Source: CAYLMM01 sp964646035 (GTDB lineage Bacteria; Krumholzibacteriota; Krumholzibacteriia; LZORAL124-64-63). From it: 21,751 nucleotides of DNA. Every line of letters begins with the position of its first letter. Within the stretch, counting starts at the first letter, position 1. The translations under genes were made by a program, and so were the position numbers. Below, in pieces: positions 1 through 6,642 of this stretch. The stretch covers positions 1 to 21,751 of the forward strand of contig CAZYDJ010000026.1 of NCBI GenBank assembly GCA_964646035.1, written 5' to 3'. Below the pieces are notes generated by a model. That model saw only the letters and a program-made list of their open reading frames with translations, did not search any database and had not been told where the DNA came from.

Positions 1-450
1 GCTTTCCTGCAACTCGCAAGATTGGGCCTGATCGAAAAGGCGCCGCGGGTCTACGGAGTGCAGGCCGCGGGAGCCGCGCCGTTGGCCGAGGCCTGGCGGC
101 GGGTTGTCGACGGCGGCGGCGATCCGGCCGCGATGACCGGAGCCGAGATCCAGGCCGCGGTCACGCCGGTAGCGCCCGACACCTACGCCGATTCGATCAG
201 CGTGGGCGTGCCGCGCAACCGGCTGAAGGCGTGGACCAAGGTGGCGCAGACCGGGGGCGGCTTCATCTCGGTGAGCGACGACGACATCCGCGCAGCGGCC
301 CGGCTGATGGCGGCCAAGGCCGGCGTCTGGGCCGAGCCCTCGGGAGCGGCGGGATTCGCGGGATTGGTTGCGGGACTGGAATCGGGCCTGGTCAGCCGGG
401 ACGAGACGGTGGCCGTACTGGTGACGGGGCATGGGTTGAAGGCGGCGTAG
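1..450 (+). CDS. thrC: Threonine synthase, C-terminal part (5' end outside window)
   Basis: The reading frame is open from base 1 (A-F-L-Q-L-A-R-L-G-L-I) to a TAG at 448-450, so about 149 C-terminal residues are present of a protein usually near 350-400. Threonine synthase is a cytosolic PLP enzyme that converts O-phosphohomoserine to threonine. The visible sequence has the order typical of that family: a GVQAAGAAPL segment, then DSISVGVPRN, then GGFISVSDDDI, then a GVWAEPSGAA segment near the cofactor site, and a closing LVTGHGLK. The PLP lysine lies upstream, outside the window. Related fold-type II enzymes (threonine dehydratase, cysteine synthase) are less likely because of the SISVGxPRN and LVTGHGLK segments. 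It converges on the next gene with 52 bases between the stop codons; no convincing terminator is seen there. Confidence 0.9.
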   Translation, partial: AFLQLARLGLIEKAPRVYGVQAAGAAPLAEAWRRVVDGGGDPAAMTGAEIQAAVTPVAPDTYADSISVGVPRNRLKAWTKVAQTGGGFISVSDDDIRAAARLMAAKAGVWAEPSGAAGFAGLVAGLESGLVSRDETVAVLVTGHGLKAA

Positions 451-502
451 GAATCTCTGGTGATTACCGTTCCTGTTCGGCCTGTGTTTTTGCTTCTGCT
501 GA

Positions 503-1597
503 TTAGACGTGGTTGCGCAGCATCAATTCCTTCGGATGCGGCTTCAGATATGTCTGATCCTTCACATAGTCGATGTCATGCGCGGCGACGTGATGCCGCA
601 GCAGGGTGACCGGCACCACCAGCGGCACCAGGTTAGCGCGGTAATCCTCGATTACCGACCGCAGATCCGCCCGTTCCGCCTCGCCCACCACGTCGCGCAG
701 ATAGCCCATGATGTGCTGCAGCACGTTCACGTTCTTGCTGACGGTCGCCTTGGCCGCCAGGGCCTCCATCAGCAGGGCCGTATACTCGTCGCGGAACTCG
801 GCCGGCTTGTGCCGCTTGACCGCGGCCACCAGCTGTCCCATCTCCTTGTAGTGTTTCGGGCTATGGGCCAGGATCTGATACTTGTGGGCGGCATGGAATT
901 CCACGACCGCGCCGCGCGACCAGCGGCCCGTGAACAGATCCTTCACCCGGCGATAGGCGAAGACCCGCTCGATGAAATTCTCGCGCAGGACGGCGTCGTT
1001 CAGCCGGCCCTCCTCCTCGACCGGCAGATGCGGACAGGCCCGCATCAACTCGGCGGCGAACAGCCCCTGCCCCTGCTTGACCGGCATCCCCTTGTCCGAG
1101 GTCACCTTCACCCGCTCCATGCCGCAGCTCGGCGAGTCCTTCTTCAGCAGGAAGCCGCACAGGTCCAGCTTATCCATCTCGCGGACCTTGCCCGTCGACC
1201 AACTGTTCATCCGTTCGGTCCAGTCCTCGCCGGTCTTGGTCACCACCATCCGCGGCGCCTCCGGATCGCCGTGCAGATGCAGGGTGTCGCGCGGCACTCC
1301 CATGCCCACTTCGAGTTCGGGACAGACGGGCACGAAGCGGAAGTGGTCGCCCAGCAGATCGGTGATGTAGCGGGTATGCTTGTGGCCGCCGTCGTAGCGC
1401 ACCTTGCGGCCCAGCAGGCAGGCGCTGATGCCGACGCGGATCAGCGACGGGCCCTCGGCTTCCGCGGCGGCTCCGAACTGGCGCAGATCCTCGACCGAGG
1501 CCGGCTCGCCGCGCGATATCGGATCCTTGCGTTGGCCGTTCAGGTCGCGGGACGTGGGCTTCGGGGCGATGACGGGCATCCGGTTATCGGCGGACAT
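503..1597 (-). CDS. DUF523-DUF1722 fusion protein (YbgA-like)
   Basis: A 364-residue protein. Residues about 53-195 are a DUF523 domain with its conserved cysteines in SACLLG (C60), PVCPE (C92), LCGFLLKKDSPSCG (C147, C158). Residues about 205-325 are a DUF1722 domain starting ENFIERVFAYRR. Biochemical function is not settled; E. coli YbgA, a DUF1722 protein, is encoded next to the photolyase gene phrB, and the same link is seen here. The cysteines suggest metal or cluster binding (inference). I start it at the ATG at 1597-1595 because AGGAG lies about 8 bases upstream; the frame stays open to 2119, but that part runs antiframe through the neighbouring SRPBCC gene and is not coding. It begins 5 bases after the SRPBCC stop, so it is the last gene of a four-gene transcript. 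Confidence 0.85.
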   Translation of the reverse strand: MSADNRMPVIAPKPTSRDLNGQRKDPISRGEPASVEDLRQFGAAAEAEGPSLIRVGISACLLGRKVRYDGGHKHTRYITDLLGDHFRFVPVCPELEVGMGVPRDTLHLHGDPEAPRMVVTKTGEDWTERMNSWSTGKVREMDKLDLCGFLLKKDSPSCGMERVKVTSDKGMPVKQGQGLFAAELMRACPHLPVEEEGRLNDAVLRENFIERVFAYRRVKDLFTGRWSRGAVVEFHAAHKYQILAHSPKHYKEMGQLVAAVKRHKPAEFRDEYTALLMEALAAKATVSKNVNVLQHIMGYLRDVVGEAERADLRSVIEDYRANLVPLVVPVTLLRHHVAAHDIDYVKDQTYLKPHPKELMLRNHV

Positions 1598-1602
1598 GGC
1601 TG

Positions 1603-2076
1603 TCACTCCTGTTTCTTCTGCGGGATCGTCCCGAAAATCTCGACCATCCGGCGGCGGCGGTATGCGAAGATCCGCTCCAGCCGGCGGCGCACGAACAGGG
1701 CATGCGCCAGGTCGCCGAGCGGCCCCAGGGGCATGGCGTAACTGATCACGTCGCCGATCAGGGTGCCGGACCCGGTCTCGCGGAATGTGTGCTCGTGATG
1801 CCAATAAGAATAGGGCCCCCGCAGCTGCACGTCCACGAACCTGTCCGGCGGCTCGTAGACCGGGATCAGCGACGTCCAGCGCACGCCGATCCCGCCGATG
1901 CGCACCACATAATCGATCAGTGCGCCGGTTTGCATCAGCAGAGGCCGCGGCGTCAGGATCTCGAAGCCCATTTCCGGCGGTGTCAGGTCGGAGAGATTCT
2001 CGGGGCGGTCGAAATAGGCGAAGACCTCGTCGCGGGGACGCGGAACTTCCTGCTCCATCTGGATGACGCGCAACAT
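1603..2076 (-). CDS. SRPBCC-superfamily protein (START-like ligand-binding fold)
   Basis: A 157-residue protein beginning MLRVIQMEQEVPRP, with the standard SRPBCC opening: a first strand, then RPRDEVFAYFDRPENLSDLTPP. A middle strand reads VDVQLRGPYSYWHHEHTF, and a C-terminal helix LFVRRRLERIFAYRRRRM closes the hydrophobic cavity. The family binds hydrophobic ligands; no specific ligand can be inferred. Similar proteins of this length are commonly encoded beside photolyase and DUF1722 genes. The photolyase TGA (2078-2076) overlaps the ATG (2076-2074) in the arrangement TGATG, so translation is probably coupled. A GTG one codon earlier (2079) is an alternative start. The stop is 5 bases before the DUF523-DUF1722 start. 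Confidence 0.8.
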   Translation of the reverse strand: MLRVIQMEQEVPRPRDEVFAYFDRPENLSDLTPPEMGFEILTPRPLLMQTGALIDYVVRIGGIGVRWTSLIPVYEPPDRFVDVQLRGPYSYWHHEHTFRETGSGTLIGDVISYAMPLGPLGDLAHALFVRRRLERIFAYRRRRMVEIFGTIPQKKQE

Positions 2077-3455
2077 CACGGCCCGACCATTTCAGCCATG
2101 CGTTCGACCCGGGACACATAGGCGTCGACGTTGAACTTGCGCCGGCAGCCGGCCAGGGTCATCGACCTCACCTTGCCGTAGATCGCCCGTTCGGGCCAGC
2201 CGCGGTCGTGGACGCCGCCGATGCTCCAGGCGATGCCGGCATAACCGTTGGGATCGCGGCCGTCGAGGGAATAGCGGTCGTTGAGGCGGATGGCCGTATC
2301 GTGGGCCTCTTCCGGCGACTCGGACCACTCCAGTATCTTCTTGGCCCAGTACATCCGCATGAAACCGTGCATCCTGCCGGTCAGGAGCATTTCGGTCTGG
2401 GCGGCGTTCCACAACGGATCATGGGTGCCGGCCGCCTCGAACTCGGCGTAGCTATACAGATCCGGACGAGGATCAACGCGATGTACGTCGAGGGTCTCGC
2501 GGGCCCAGGCCGGGAATCCCTCCGGCTCGTCATAGCGCGGGTTGTAATAACAGAAGTTATCCGAAAGCTCGCGCCGGATGATCAGCTCCTCGAGGAAATC
2601 CTCGCGGGACTCTTTCGGCGCCTCGGCAGTGGATATGGCCAAGGCGACGACCTGCGGCGCGATATGCCCGAAATGCAGGTAGGGCGACAGGCCGGAAACG
2701 ACCAGGGAGTTCGGATCGTTTCTCTTTTCGGCGTAGCTCTGCAAACCGCGGCTGATGAAATTCTCGAGCACCATCTGCGATGCCTCGGGACCGGGCACGA
2801 ACAGCGGCACCCTGCCGACCGCCCTGTCCAGCGGAAGCATCCGCATCAGCGAATCCCAATCGACGGCAGGCACCGGATCGGGCCAGGAATGCGGATGCGG
2901 CAGGATCTCGGGGTAGGGTTTGAGATAACGTGGCAGCAGCCGCTTGATCTTCGGCCGGATGGTGCGCGCCGAATGCTCGGCCTTGTCCGAAGCTTCCCAG
3001 CACGGCACGATATTGTGGTCGTCGACCTGGTCTAAGCCGATGTTTACTGCCGCGGCCATGAATTCCGCATCCCAACGGCGGACGAAGCGCAGCGGCGAGA
3101 AGTCGCAGACAACCCGGGCGGCCTTCAATTCGATCGCCAGCCGCGCGACCGATTCTCCCGGCGAACCGAGACGGACCAGCGTGGGAATGCCGCGGGCGGC
3201 CAACGGCGGCGCCGTGACCGCCATCCCCTTGAACATCACATGGTATTGGCGCAGGGTCGCGCCCAGATAATCCGGCACGATGGCCATGACCACGGCCAGG
3301 GGCCGGCCCAGAGCGAGCGCCAGATCCTGGGCGTGGGTCAGACCCCAGCTGTCGCGGGCGCGCTGGTCGCGGCGCATCCAATAGAGAACCGGACCCGGAC
3401 CGGGCTCAGCCTCGCGCAGATTGCGGATACGTCCGGGATCGACTCGTGAATCCAT
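2076..3455 (-). CDS. phrB: Deoxyribodipyrimidine photolyase, class II
   Basis: A 459-residue flavoprotein that uses blue light to split cyclobutane pyrimidine dimers in DNA. Class II hallmarks are all present: VLYWMRRDQRARDSWGL at residues 23-39, VVCDFSPLRFVRRW at 115-128, VDDHNIVPCW at 144-153, then the FAD-domain segments SGLSPYLHFGHIAP (254-267), EELIIRRELSDNFCYY (289-304), GRMHGFMRMYWAKKILEW (360-377) and LDGRDPNGYAGIAWSIGGVHDRGW (397-420). The N-terminal Rossmann-like antenna domain and helical FAD domain are complete, and the length is normal for the class. The ATG at 3455 has a GAGG 7 bases upstream that overlaps the stop codon of the TetR gene, only 9 bases separate the two genes, and the two are therefore probably co-transcribed. 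Class I enzymes and cryptochromes do not carry these motifs. Confidence 0.95.
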   Translation of the reverse strand: MDSRVDPGRIRNLREAEPGPGPVLYWMRRDQRARDSWGLTHAQDLALALGRPLAVVMAIVPDYLGATLRQYHVMFKGMAVTAPPLAARGIPTLVRLGSPGESVARLAIELKAARVVCDFSPLRFVRRWDAEFMAAAVNIGLDQVDDHNIVPCWEASDKAEHSARTIRPKIKRLLPRYLKPYPEILPHPHSWPDPVPAVDWDSLMRMLPLDRAVGRVPLFVPGPEASQMVLENFISRGLQSYAEKRNDPNSLVVSGLSPYLHFGHIAPQVVALAISTAEAPKESREDFLEELIIRRELSDNFCYYNPRYDEPEGFPAWARETLDVHRVDPRPDLYSYAEFEAAGTHDPLWNAAQTEMLLTGRMHGFMRMYWAKKILEWSESPEEAHDTAIRLNDRYSLDGRDPNGYAGIAWSIGGVHDRGWPERAIYGKVRSMTLAGCRRKFNVDAYVSRVERMAEMVGP

Positions 3456-3464
3456 GCAACTACC

Positions 3465-4055
3465 TCAGTTCGCCTTCACCATGGCCATCACCAGATCGGC
3501 CACGGCCGGCACCCGGTCGGTCAGCCTCGCCTCGCGATGCGAAAGCACCCAATCGGTGACCATCTCGTCCAGGACGCCGAAGACGGCCTTGGCGCCGAGG
3601 ATCGGATCGAGATCGCAACGGAAGACCCGGCTGCGGCAGCCGTCGATCAGCACCCCGGCGATCAGCTCCAGATACGGCCGCAAGGGCCCCTCGGAAAACT
3701 CGTGCATGAAATGGACGCTGTGGCGCAGTTCGATCTGGGTGATGACCGCCAGATCCCGATCGGCGCCGAGCAGGGCGAGATGCAGTTCGACCAGGCGCTT
3801 GAGACGAGCGGCTGGACCGCCGGCGGAGGTCATCGCCCTCTCGCCGATGGCCGTGAACCTCTCCATCGATCTCTGGAAGATGGCCACCAGCAGGTCGTGC
3901 TTACCCTTGAAGTAGAGATAGATGGTGCCGTCGGCCACCTGGGCCCGGCGGGCGATCATGGCCACGGTAGTATTGTAATATCCGTGGGCTGCGATCTCGG
4001 TCACCGCGGCGTCCAGGATCAATTCCCGCTTGGCGCTCTTTTCCCGCTCGTTCAA
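3465..4055 (-). CDS. fadR: TetR-family regulator, FadR-like (acyl-CoA-responsive repressor of beta-oxidation)
   Basis: The N-terminal helix-turn-helix reads ELILDAAVTEIAAHGYYNTT, then VAMIARRAQVADGTIYLYFKGKHDLLVAIF. The VADGTIYLYFKxKxDLL form is characteristic of the FadR/YsiA branch of TetR proteins that repress fatty acid degradation genes in Bacillus and relatives and release DNA on binding long-chain acyl-CoA. The C-terminal ligand domain is divergent, as usual. Context supports the role: the gene is divergent from a fadNAE-type operon and the shared region holds a FadR-like palindrome. The start is uncertain. The frame opens at an ATG at 4115; a second ATG at 4070 has no ribosome site. 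I prefer the TTG at 4055, which has GGAGGGG ending 6 bases before it and gives 196 residues, close to Bacillus FadR. It heads the photolyase gene cluster. Confidence 0.85.
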   Translation of the reverse strand: MNEREKSAKRELILDAAVTEIAAHGYYNTTVAMIARRAQVADGTIYLYFKGKHDLLVAIFQRSMERFTAIGERAMTSAGGPAARLKRLVELHLALLGADRDLAVITQIELRHSVHFMHEFSEGPLRPYLELIAGVLIDGCRSRVFRCDLDPILGAKAVFGVLDEMVTDWVLSHREARLTDRVPAVADLVMAMVKAN

Positions 4056-4060
4056 TTGAA
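4051..4060. repeat. Perfect palindrome TTCAATTGAA at the regulator start
   Basis: A perfect 10-base palindrome spanning the proposed TTG start codon of the TetR gene. Its core TCAATTGA recurs at 4151-4158, one hundred bases away, overlapping the -35 box of the fad promoter. It stands out as AT-rich in a GC-rich context. It could be a secondary operator or chance. Confidence 0.35.
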
Positions 4061-4154
4061 GCCCCTCCATCGCCGGGCAGATTGCAGTTATAGCTCCTGA
4101 CAGGAAAACCGACATACGTTTTTATTTAAAGCATAATCATACTCTCCGCCTCAA

Positions 4155-4183
4155 TTGACAGCATACACGAGTAATCCTACCAT
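4155..4183 (+). promoter_or_regulatory. Promoter of the fad operon
   Basis: A perfect -35 box TTGACA (4155-4160), a 17-base spacer and a -10 box TACCAT (4178-4183, four of six matches). Transcription would begin near 4190, inside the inverted repeat at 4185-4198, leaving a leader of roughly 44 bases to the fadN ATG. A GGGAG ribosome site is at 4224-4228. Confidence 0.65.
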
Positions 4184-4188
4184 GTGAA
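4160..4188 (-). promoter_or_regulatory. Divergent promoter of the TetR regulator gene
   Basis: On the minus strand, TTCACA (4188-4183) and TATGCT (4165-4160) are separated by 17 bases. The -35 box overlaps the inverted repeat at 4185-4198 and the -10 box abuts the fad -35 box, so one bound repressor dimer could block both directions. Each box matches consensus only partly. Confidence 0.45.
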
Positions 4189-4198
4189 TTATCATTCA
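4185..4198. promoter_or_regulatory. Putative FadR-type operator (TGAAT-N4-ATTCA)
   Basis: TGAATTATCATTCA is a perfect 5-base inverted repeat with a 4-base centre. One arm, TCATTCA, is exactly the half-site of the known Bacillus FadR box (TGAATGA...TCATTCA), although the spacing here is shorter. It lies at the expected fad transcription start and over the -35 box of the divergent regulator promoter. Assignment is by motif and position. Confidence 0.55.
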
Positions 4199-4233
4199 GC
4201 AGGGCGCCCGCCACGACTATCCCGGGAGACATC

Positions 4234-6633
4234 ATGAAGAGTCCTATCCGGAAGGTCGCCGTTCTTGGCAGCGGAGTCATGGGCAGCGCCATCGCGGCCC
4301 ATTTCGCCAACGCCGGCATCCCCAGTCTGGTGCTGGACATCCTGCCGCCCGACCTCGACGACGCCCGGGCCCGCGACGCCCGGGCCGACGACGCCCGAGC
4401 CCGCGACCGGCTGGCCGCCGAAGCTGTCGCGGCGATGCGCAAGACCAAACCGGCGCCGCTGTTCATCCCCGCCCGCGCCGCCCTGATCGAGACCGGCAAT
4501 CTGGCCGACGATCTGCCGCGGCTCCGGGACGCGGACTGGGTGATCGAGGTCGTGAAGGAAGACCTCGGGATCAAGCGCGACGTGCTGGCCGCGGCCGCGC
4601 CCCACATCGCGCCGCACGCCTGGCTTTCGAGCAACACCTCCGGCCTCTCGTTGGCGGAAATGGCGACGGCCCTGCCCGGGGAGCTGCGCCCCCGTTTCTT
4701 CGGCTCCCACTTCTTCAATCCGCCGCGGTACATGAAGCTGCTCGAGCTGATTCCCGGGCCGGAAACGGATCCCGCGACTCTCGACGCGGTGGAGGAATTC
4801 GCGACCGTCAGGCTGGGCAAGGGCGTGGTGCGGGCCAAGGACACCCCCAATTTCATCGCCAACCGCATCGGCGTGCACGCCATGCTCGCGACCGTCGGCG
4901 TAATGCAGGATATGGGCCTGGGCATCGAGGAGGTCGACGCCCTGACCGGTCCGGCCATCGGCAGGCCCAAGACCGCCACCTTCAGGCTGGCCGATCTGGT
5001 CGGGTTGGACACCCTGCTGCACGTCGCCGGCAACGTCCACGCGGCGGTCGCCGACGACGAGAGCCGCGACGTCTTCGCTCCACCCGACTACCTGGCGCGC
5101 ATGGTCGAGAAAGGCCTGCTCGGACGCAAGAGCGGCGGCGGGTTCTATCGGATGCAAAAGAGCGAGGGCAAGCGCGAGATCCTGACCCTGGACCTCGAAA
5201 CCCTGGAATACCGCGAGAAGCGCAAGGCCAAGTTCCCCGAGCTGGAGGCCGCCAAGGCGCTGGACGACCCCGCCGAAAGACTGCGCAAGCTGATCTGGGG
5301 CAAGGGCCGGGCGGCCGCAGCCCTCTGGCGGATGGTGGTGCCGACCTGCGTGTACGCGGCCCGGCGGCTGGGCGAAATCTGCGAGGATGCGGCGGCCATC
5401 GACCGGGCCATGCGCTGGGGATTCAACTGGAGCCTGGGGCCGTTCGAGACCTGGGACGTGCTGGGCTTCCGGGCGGTGGTCGAGAGGCTGCGCGAAGAAG
5501 ATGTCGAGCTGCCCGGCTGGGTCGATTCCCTCTACGAGTCCGGCGCGCAGAACATCTACACCGAACGGGACGGCGAATTGCTGGCCCCGGCGGCTCCGGA
5601 TCTGGCTCCGGCGCCGGTGGCCGTGGACCGGCGGGCCTGCGACTTCGAGGTTATGCGCCGGGCCGGCGGCGAGGTCGGGCGCAACCCGGGCGCTTCGCTG
5701 CATGACCTGGGCGACGGCGTGCTGGGCCTGGAATTCCACTCCAAGATGAACGTCATCGGCCAGGACACCATCTCGATGATCGGCACCGCCTGCGCCGAGG
5801 CCGAGAAGAACTGGCGCGCGATGGTCGTGGCCAACGGCGGCGACAACTTCTCGGTCGGAGCCAACCTGATGCTGCTGTTGATGGAGGCGATGGACGGCGA
5901 TTGGGAAGAGATCGACCTGATCGTCCGCGCTTTCCAGAACGCCACCGACCGCCTGGAGATGTGCGCGGCGCCGGTGGTCGTGGCTCCGCACGCCATGGCT
6001 CTCGGCGGCGGCTGCGAAGTGACGCTGGCCGGCAACGCCGTCCGGGCCGCGGCCGAAACCTACATCGGCCTGGTCGAATTCGGCGCCGGAGTGATACCCG
6101 CCGGCGGCGGCTGCGCCAGGATGCTGCAGCGCCATACCGCCCTGCTGCCGGATCCGACCGACCTCTACCCCGCCCTGAAGGCCGTTTTCCAGACCATCGG
6201 CATGGCCAAGGTCGCCACCAGCGCCGAAGAGGCCCGCGAACTCGGCTTCCTGCGTCCGGGCGACGGCTGGTCGATGTACGGCGATCACCGCGTCGCCGAC
6301 GCCAAGGCCCTGGCCCTGGCCCTGGCCGACGGCGGCTTCTGCCCGCCGAACCCCGACCGGCTGGTGCCGGTGATGGGACGCAGCGGGGTGGCCCTCTGCG
6401 AGTCGGTGCTCTTCAACATGGGCGAAGCCGGCTACATCTCCGAGCACGACCGGAAGATCGGCGGCCGGCTGGCGCGGATCCTCTGCGGCGGCGACGTCCC
6501 CGGACCGACGGCCGTCTCGCATCGGCATCTGCTCGATCTCGAGCGGGAGGCTTTCCTCGCGCTATGCGGCGAGCGCAAGACCCTGGAACGCATGCAGCAC
6601 ATCCTGAAGACCGGGAAACCGCTGCGGAACTAG
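4234..6633 (+). CDS. fadN: 3-hydroxyacyl-CoA dehydrogenase / enoyl-CoA hydratase bifunctional enzyme
   Basis: A 799-residue bifunctional beta-oxidation enzyme that hydrates enoyl-CoA and oxidises L-3-hydroxyacyl-CoA with NAD. The dehydrogenase is N-terminal: dinucleotide motif GSGVMGSAIAAHFANAG (12-28), catalytic pair H159 in GSHFFNPP and E171 in LLELIPG, and a C-terminal helical half with ANRIGVHAM and GLLGRKSGGGFY. The hydratase follows from about residue 490, with oxyanion segment ANGGDNFSVGANL (533-545) and acidic residues E595 in LGGGCEVTLAG and E615 in EFGAGVIPAGGG. This order is that of Bacillus FadN (YusL), opposite to E. coli FadB. GGGAG precedes the ATG by 5 bases. The segment at residues 42-58, DDARARD twice, is an Arg/Asp-rich insertion after the cofactor-binding strand. 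It is the first gene of the fad operon; the thiolase follows after 9 bases. Confidence 0.93.
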   Translation: MKSPIRKVAVLGSGVMGSAIAAHFANAGIPSLVLDILPPDLDDARARDARADDARARDRLAAEAVAAMRKTKPAPLFIPARAALIETGNLADDLPRLRDADWVIEVVKEDLGIKRDVLAAAAPHIAPHAWLSSNTSGLSLAEMATALPGELRPRFFGSHFFNPPRYMKLLELIPGPETDPATLDAVEEFATVRLGKGVVRAKDTPNFIANRIGVHAMLATVGVMQDMGLGIEEVDALTGPAIGRPKTATFRLADLVGLDTLLHVAGNVHAAVADDESRDVFAPPDYLARMVEKGLLGRKSGGGFYRMQKSEGKREILTLDLETLEYREKRKAKFPELEAAKALDDPAERLRKLIWGKGRAAAALWRMVVPTCVYAARRLGEICEDAAAIDRAMRWGFNWSLGPFETWDVLGFRAVVERLREEDVELPGWVDSLYESGAQNIYTERDGELLAPAAPDLAPAPVAVDRRACDFEVMRRAGGEVGRNPGASLHDLGDGVLGLEFHSKMNVIGQDTISMIGTACAEAEKNWRAMVVANGGDNFSVGANLMLLLMEAMDGDWEEIDLIVRAFQNATDRLEMCAAPVVVAPHAMALGGGCEVTLAGNAVRAAAETYIGLVEFGAGVIPAGGGCARMLQRHTALLPDPTDLYPALKAVFQTIGMAKVATSAEEARELGFLRPGDGWSMYGDHRVADAKALALALADGGFCPPNPDRLVPVMGRSGVALCESVLFNMGEAGYISEHDRKIGGRLARILCGGDVPGPTAVSHRHLLDLEREAFLALCGERKTLERMQHILKTGKPLRN
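4357..4407 (+). repeat. Imperfect direct repeat inside fadN (21-base unit, 30-base period)
   Basis: The 21-base unit at 4357-4377 recurs at 4387-4407 with one difference, separated by GCCCGGGCC. It encodes DDARARD-ARA-DDARARD, a charged loop after the second strand of the NAD-binding fold. The length is a multiple of three, so the frame is kept. Confidence 0.8.
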
Positions 6634-6642
6634 GAGGCAGCC

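Noticed and set aside
451..502. Possible terminator between thrC and the DUF523-DUF1722 gene
   Set aside because: Only a 3-base stem (GGT...ACC) and scattered T runs; not enough for a terminator call.
1598..2119. N-terminal extension of the DUF523-DUF1722 frame
   Set aside because: The extension is Arg/Pro/Ala-rich and lies over the SRPBCC gene in another frame; a ribosome site points to the ATG at 1597.
4192..6528. Long open frame on the minus strand opposite fadN (778 codons)
   Set aside because: The product is His/Gly/Arg/Gln-rich without domains. It is the antisense shadow expected of a GC-rich gene; the plus strand has intact catalytic motifs throughout.
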